Positions 6,280-8,182 of a stretch of DNA of 8,182 bases are shown here, piece after piece; positions within the stretch are counted from its first letter, which is position 1, and each line of letters starts with the position of its first letter. The notes below the pieces were generated by a model. That model saw nothing but the letters and a program-made list of their open reading frames with translations. It was not told the DNA's origin and did no database searches. Origin of the DNA: Saccharothrix sp. ST-888 (GTDB taxonomy: Bacteria; Actinomycetota; Actinomycetes; Streptomycetales; Streptomycetaceae); contig NZ_JYJF01000172.1 of assembly GCF_000955975.1 (NCBI RefSeq), forward strand, positions 1-8,182, written 5' to 3'. The translations under genes and the position numbers were made by a program.

Positions 6280-6311
6280 CGGCGCCGGGCATCGCCCCGA
6301 GCCCGGCGCCG
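6280..6311. terminator. Perfect 11-bp hairpin, bidirectional terminator between convergent operons
   Basis: CGGCGCCGGGC (6280-6290) and GCCCGGCGCCG (6301-6311) are exact reverse complements around a 10-nt loop. It lies 8 nt after the apbE stop and 9 nt from the monooxygenase stop on the other strand, so it can serve both operons. No T-tract is present, which is common in this group. Confidence 0.75.
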
Positions 6312-6320
6312 GGTCCGTGT

Positions 6321-7274
6321 TCAGGCCACGCCGGTCAGCTCGCGGGTGCCGGAGGCGATCCGGAACGTCTCCGCGAGCAGCCGGTAGGAGTCGATCCGGT
6401 CGGCGGGGTCGTGGGTGAGGGTGTTCACCACGAGCTCGTCCACTCCGTGGGCGGCCGCGAGCCGGCTGAGTTCCGCGTGCACCTGCTCCGGCGTACCGGA
6501 CACCAGGGCAAGGCTGTTGTCGGCGGCCCGCTCCTCCTCCAGGGCGGTCCAGCGGTGCGCGCGGACCTCGGCGAGCGAGGGGAACGGCCGGTCGTCGCCG
6601 AGGTCCTTGCGGCTGCGCCAGAACAGGAAGCTCCGGGCCAGTTCGGCGGCCTTCGCCTCGGTCTCGGCCGTGACGACCCGGACGGCCAGCGCCCCGCGCG
6701 GCGGTGCGGCGTCGTCCGAGGGGAGTCGGTCGCCCGTCCGGTACGCGGTCAGCGCGGCCCGGCCGAGCGTGGGCCGCAGGAAGTGCGCGAAGGCGAACCG
6801 GGTGCCGAGGGCCGCGGCCAGCTCCGCCGATCCGCTGCCGGCCCCGAGCAGCCACAACTCCGGTGGGACATAGCCCTCGTAGGGCTCGGCCAGCAGCCGG
6901 GCCAGCTCGACCACCTTCTGCGGGAAGTTCTGCGCGGGTCCGCCGGCCCGTCCGATGCCGAGGTCGACCCGGCCCGGATGCAGGGCGGCGAGCACCCGGA
7001 ACACCTCGGCGACCTTGTACGGGTCGTAGCGCGGCAGCAGCACACCGCCGGAGCCGATCCGCAGCCGGCGGGTCTCGCCGAGCAGGGCGGTGACCAGGAT
7101 CTCCGGCGAAGTCCCGGCGAAGCTGGGGGAGTTGTGGTGTTCGGCGACCCAGTAGCGGTGGTAGCCGAGGCCGTCGGCGGCCCGCGCGACGTCGAGCGAG
7201 GCGCGCAGGGCGTCGGCCGGGGTGCCGTCGGCCGGCACCGGGGACTGGTCGAGGATGGAGAGCCGTAACGTCAC
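6321..7274 (-). CDS. Luciferase-like (LLM class) flavin-dependent monooxygenase
   Basis: This 317-aa protein is of the bacterial-luciferase-like TIM-barrel family, which uses reduced flavin and oxygen to oxidise organic substrates in the cytosol. Diagnostic stretches: LSILDQSPV near the N-terminus, YHRYWVAEHHNSPSFAGTSP (38-57), LRIGSGGVLLPRYDPYKVAE (71-90), LHPGRVDLGIGRAGG (98-112) and the late LVSGTPEQVHAEL (257-269). The length is normal for the single-chain group. The GTG start (7272-7274) overlaps the stop of the upstream gene as GTGA, with CGGAG about 8 nt upstream. Codon 3 is TTA (7266-7268), the only TTA noticed in the window and a codon that in Streptomyces needs the bldA tRNA. The substrate cannot be read from the sequence, and a flavin reductase partner is not encoded here. 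Confidence 0.9.
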   Translation of the reverse strand: MTLRLSILDQSPVPADGTPADALRASLDVARAADGLGYHRYWVAEHHNSPSFAGTSPEILVTALLGETRRLRIGSGGVLLPRYDPYKVAEVFRVLAALHPGRVDLGIGRAGGPAQNFPQKVVELARLLAEPYEGYVPPELWLLGAGSGSAELAAALGTRFAFAHFLRPTLGRAALTAYRTGDRLPSDDAAPPRGALAVRVVTAETEAKAAELARSFLFWRSRKDLGDDRPFPSLAEVRAHRWTALEEERAADNSLALVSGTPEQVHAELSRLAAAHGVDELVVNTLTHDPADRIDSYRLLAETFRIASGTRELTGVA

Positions 7275-7804
7275 TGTGCCGCTCCGTTCATGGTGGCCGG
7301 GATGATCCGGAAGTCGCGCTGGAAGACCAGGTTGTGCAGGTCGGCGGCGGCGATCGCGCGCAGCGTGGGGAGTTCGGCCGCCGCCTGCTCCGGGGTGAAG
7401 ACGTTGAGCGGCCACTCGCGGACGGTGCCCCCCTGCAGGTGCGGGTGGTGGAAGCCGCGGCCGAAGAACGCCCTGATGACGATCGGGTTGATGCCGGTCG
7501 CCTGCTGCTCGGGCCAGGAGAGGGTCCAGAGCGCGTCGACGCCCTCGGCGAGCGAGCGGCGGATGCCGGTACCGGCCACCTCGCCGGTGCCGAGCAGCAG
7601 ATGGGTGTTGATCTCCGCCAGGGCCTGCCGGGCATACGGGTCGAGCAGGTCGACGGCGGTGCCGAAGAGCCGTTCCTTGTCCTGGCGGCCGGCGGCGTCG
7701 CCGTGCAGGCCGTCCCGCAGATCGGCGAAGTGGCGCAGCAGCGCCTCGGCGTGGCCCGGCACGGTGGCGGTGTCCGGACCGGTGGTGCTGGTGGCGCTGT
7801 TCAT
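7271..7804 (-). CDS. Conserved-looking hypothetical protein, 177 aa
   Basis: I do not recognise a family. The protein is soluble, with no signal peptide, membrane segment or cysteine. Residues 1-15 look disordered. The rest is mostly helical, with a histidine- and tryptophan-rich middle: WTLSWPEQQATG, INPIVIRAFFGRGFHHPHLQ and GGTVREWPLNVFTPEQA. It ends in LHNLVFQRDFRIIPATMNG. The HHPHLQGG segment could bind metal or substrate, but this is a guess. The ATG at 7802-7804 has GGAGGG 4 nt upstream and overlaps the hydrolase stop (ATGA), while its own stop overlaps the monooxygenase start. This strict coupling on both sides argues for a real gene acting with its neighbours, perhaps on the same substrate. 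Confidence 0.8.
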   Translation of the reverse strand: MNSATSTTGPDTATVPGHAEALLRHFADLRDGLHGDAAGRQDKERLFGTAVDLLDPYARQALAEINTHLLLGTGEVAGTGIRRSLAEGVDALWTLSWPEQQATGINPIVIRAFFGRGFHHPHLQGGTVREWPLNVFTPEQAAAELPTLRAIAAADLHNLVFQRDFRIIPATMNGAAQ

Positions 7805-8181
7805 GCTGCCCTCCGAGCGTAGGTGGTGCCCAGCCAGTGGCGGAGCGCGGGATCATTGAGGAAGGTTCCGTGCGGCATTCCCTCGAACTCCCGCATCTCG
7901 ACGGGGACTTCAGCCGAGCGCAGCCGCCGGGCGTAGTCGCGGACGTCGTCGGCCACGGGGTCGAGGGTGCCGACCGCGAGTATCGCCGGGGCCACCCCGC
8001 CCAGGTCCTGGGCCTCGTACGGGGTGCTGTAGGCGACCGGGTGGCGGCGCCCGGTGCCCCGGTAGTCCTGCCAGGCGGCCAGCAGGCCGGCCCGGCTGGG
8101 GAACATCTCCGGATTCCGCCGGAAGGACTGCGCCCGGCAGGCCGGGTCCATCGGCGGGTAGGCCAGCACCTGGGCGGCGAG
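7801..8181 (-). CDS. Alpha/beta hydrolase (HSL-type esterase/lipase), C-terminal part, 5' end outside window
   Basis: 126 residues are visible, entering from the right edge. The start VLAYPPMDP matches the strand after the nucleophile elbow in hormone-sensitive-lipase-like hydrolases. GTLDPVADDVRDYARRL supplies the predicted catalytic Asp (in LDP), and FEGMPHGTF supplies the predicted catalytic His. The GxSxG nucleophile and the HGGG oxyanion motif would be in the missing N-terminal part and cannot be checked. The family cleaves carboxyl esters of small or medium substrates. It is upstream of the 177-aa gene and the monooxygenase in a tightly overlapped operon. The operon promoter lies outside the window unless hidden in the missing part. 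Confidence 0.85.
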   Translation of the reverse strand, partial: LAAQVLAYPPMDPACRAQSFRRNPEMFPSRAGLLAAWQDYRGTGRRHPVAYSTPYEAQDLGGVAPAILAVGTLDPVADDVRDYARRLRSAEVPVEMREFEGMPHGTFLNDPALRHWLGTTYARRAA

Positions 8182-8182
8182 C

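Noticed and set aside
5614..6855. 413-aa - strand frame across apbE, the terminator and the monooxygenase
   Set aside because: It is antisense to apbE and out of frame with the monooxygenase, and it reads through a strong hairpin. It is a shadow frame.
7275..7856. N-terminal extension of the monooxygenase frame to 511 aa
   Set aside because: It overlaps the 177-aa gene and hydrolase out of frame, and family length fits the 317-aa start.

Overview
The window is very GC-rich with strongly biased third codon positions, GTG starts and 4-nt stop/start overlaps. This points to a high-GC actinomycete, most likely Streptomyces or Kitasatospora. No RNA gene, CRISPR array, transposase or phage gene is visible, and the gene content looks chromosomal. 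No gap without a gene exceeds about 225 bases.

Layout, left to right. (1) The 3' end of an M1-family aminopeptidase gene (pepN-like, + strand) ends at 841 in a perfect hairpin that holds its stop codon. (2) Positions 842-1010 form a convergent intergenic region with a nested inverted repeat and a two-copy, 74-bp-period repeat. The second copy lies inside the 3' end of the next gene. (3) On the - strand is a two-component system: an OmpR-type response regulator (2615-3331) followed, with a GTGA overlap, by a HAMP sensor kinase (1008-2618). (4) A 221-bp divergent control region (3332-3552) holds a perfect 12-bp palindrome. (5) On the + strand are three tightly packed genes: a NOX/ferric-reductase-like flavocytochrome (3553-4947), a small membrane-anchored or exported FMN-binding protein with a covalent-flavinylation motif (4980-5456), and an ApbE-type FMN transferase (5453-6271). 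(6) A strong bidirectional hairpin lies at 6280-6311. (7) A - strand operon runs in from the right edge: the C-terminal part of an HSL-type alpha/beta hydrolase, an unrecognised 177-aa protein, and a luciferase-like flavin monooxygenase. All three are joined by 4-nt overlaps.

How the genes may work together: the central + strand operon reads as a transmembrane flavin electron-transfer module. Cytosolic NAD(P)H would reduce FAD, electrons would cross the membrane through two hemes, and would pass to an FMN that ApbE has covalently attached to the small FMN-binding protein. No terminal reductase is encoded in the window. The divergent two-component system is the obvious candidate regulator, and this is inferred only from position. 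The right-hand operon looks like an unrelated small catabolic or secondary-metabolic unit. Its monooxygenase has a TTA as codon 3, the rare leucine codon that in Streptomyces ties translation to the developmental tRNA bldA.
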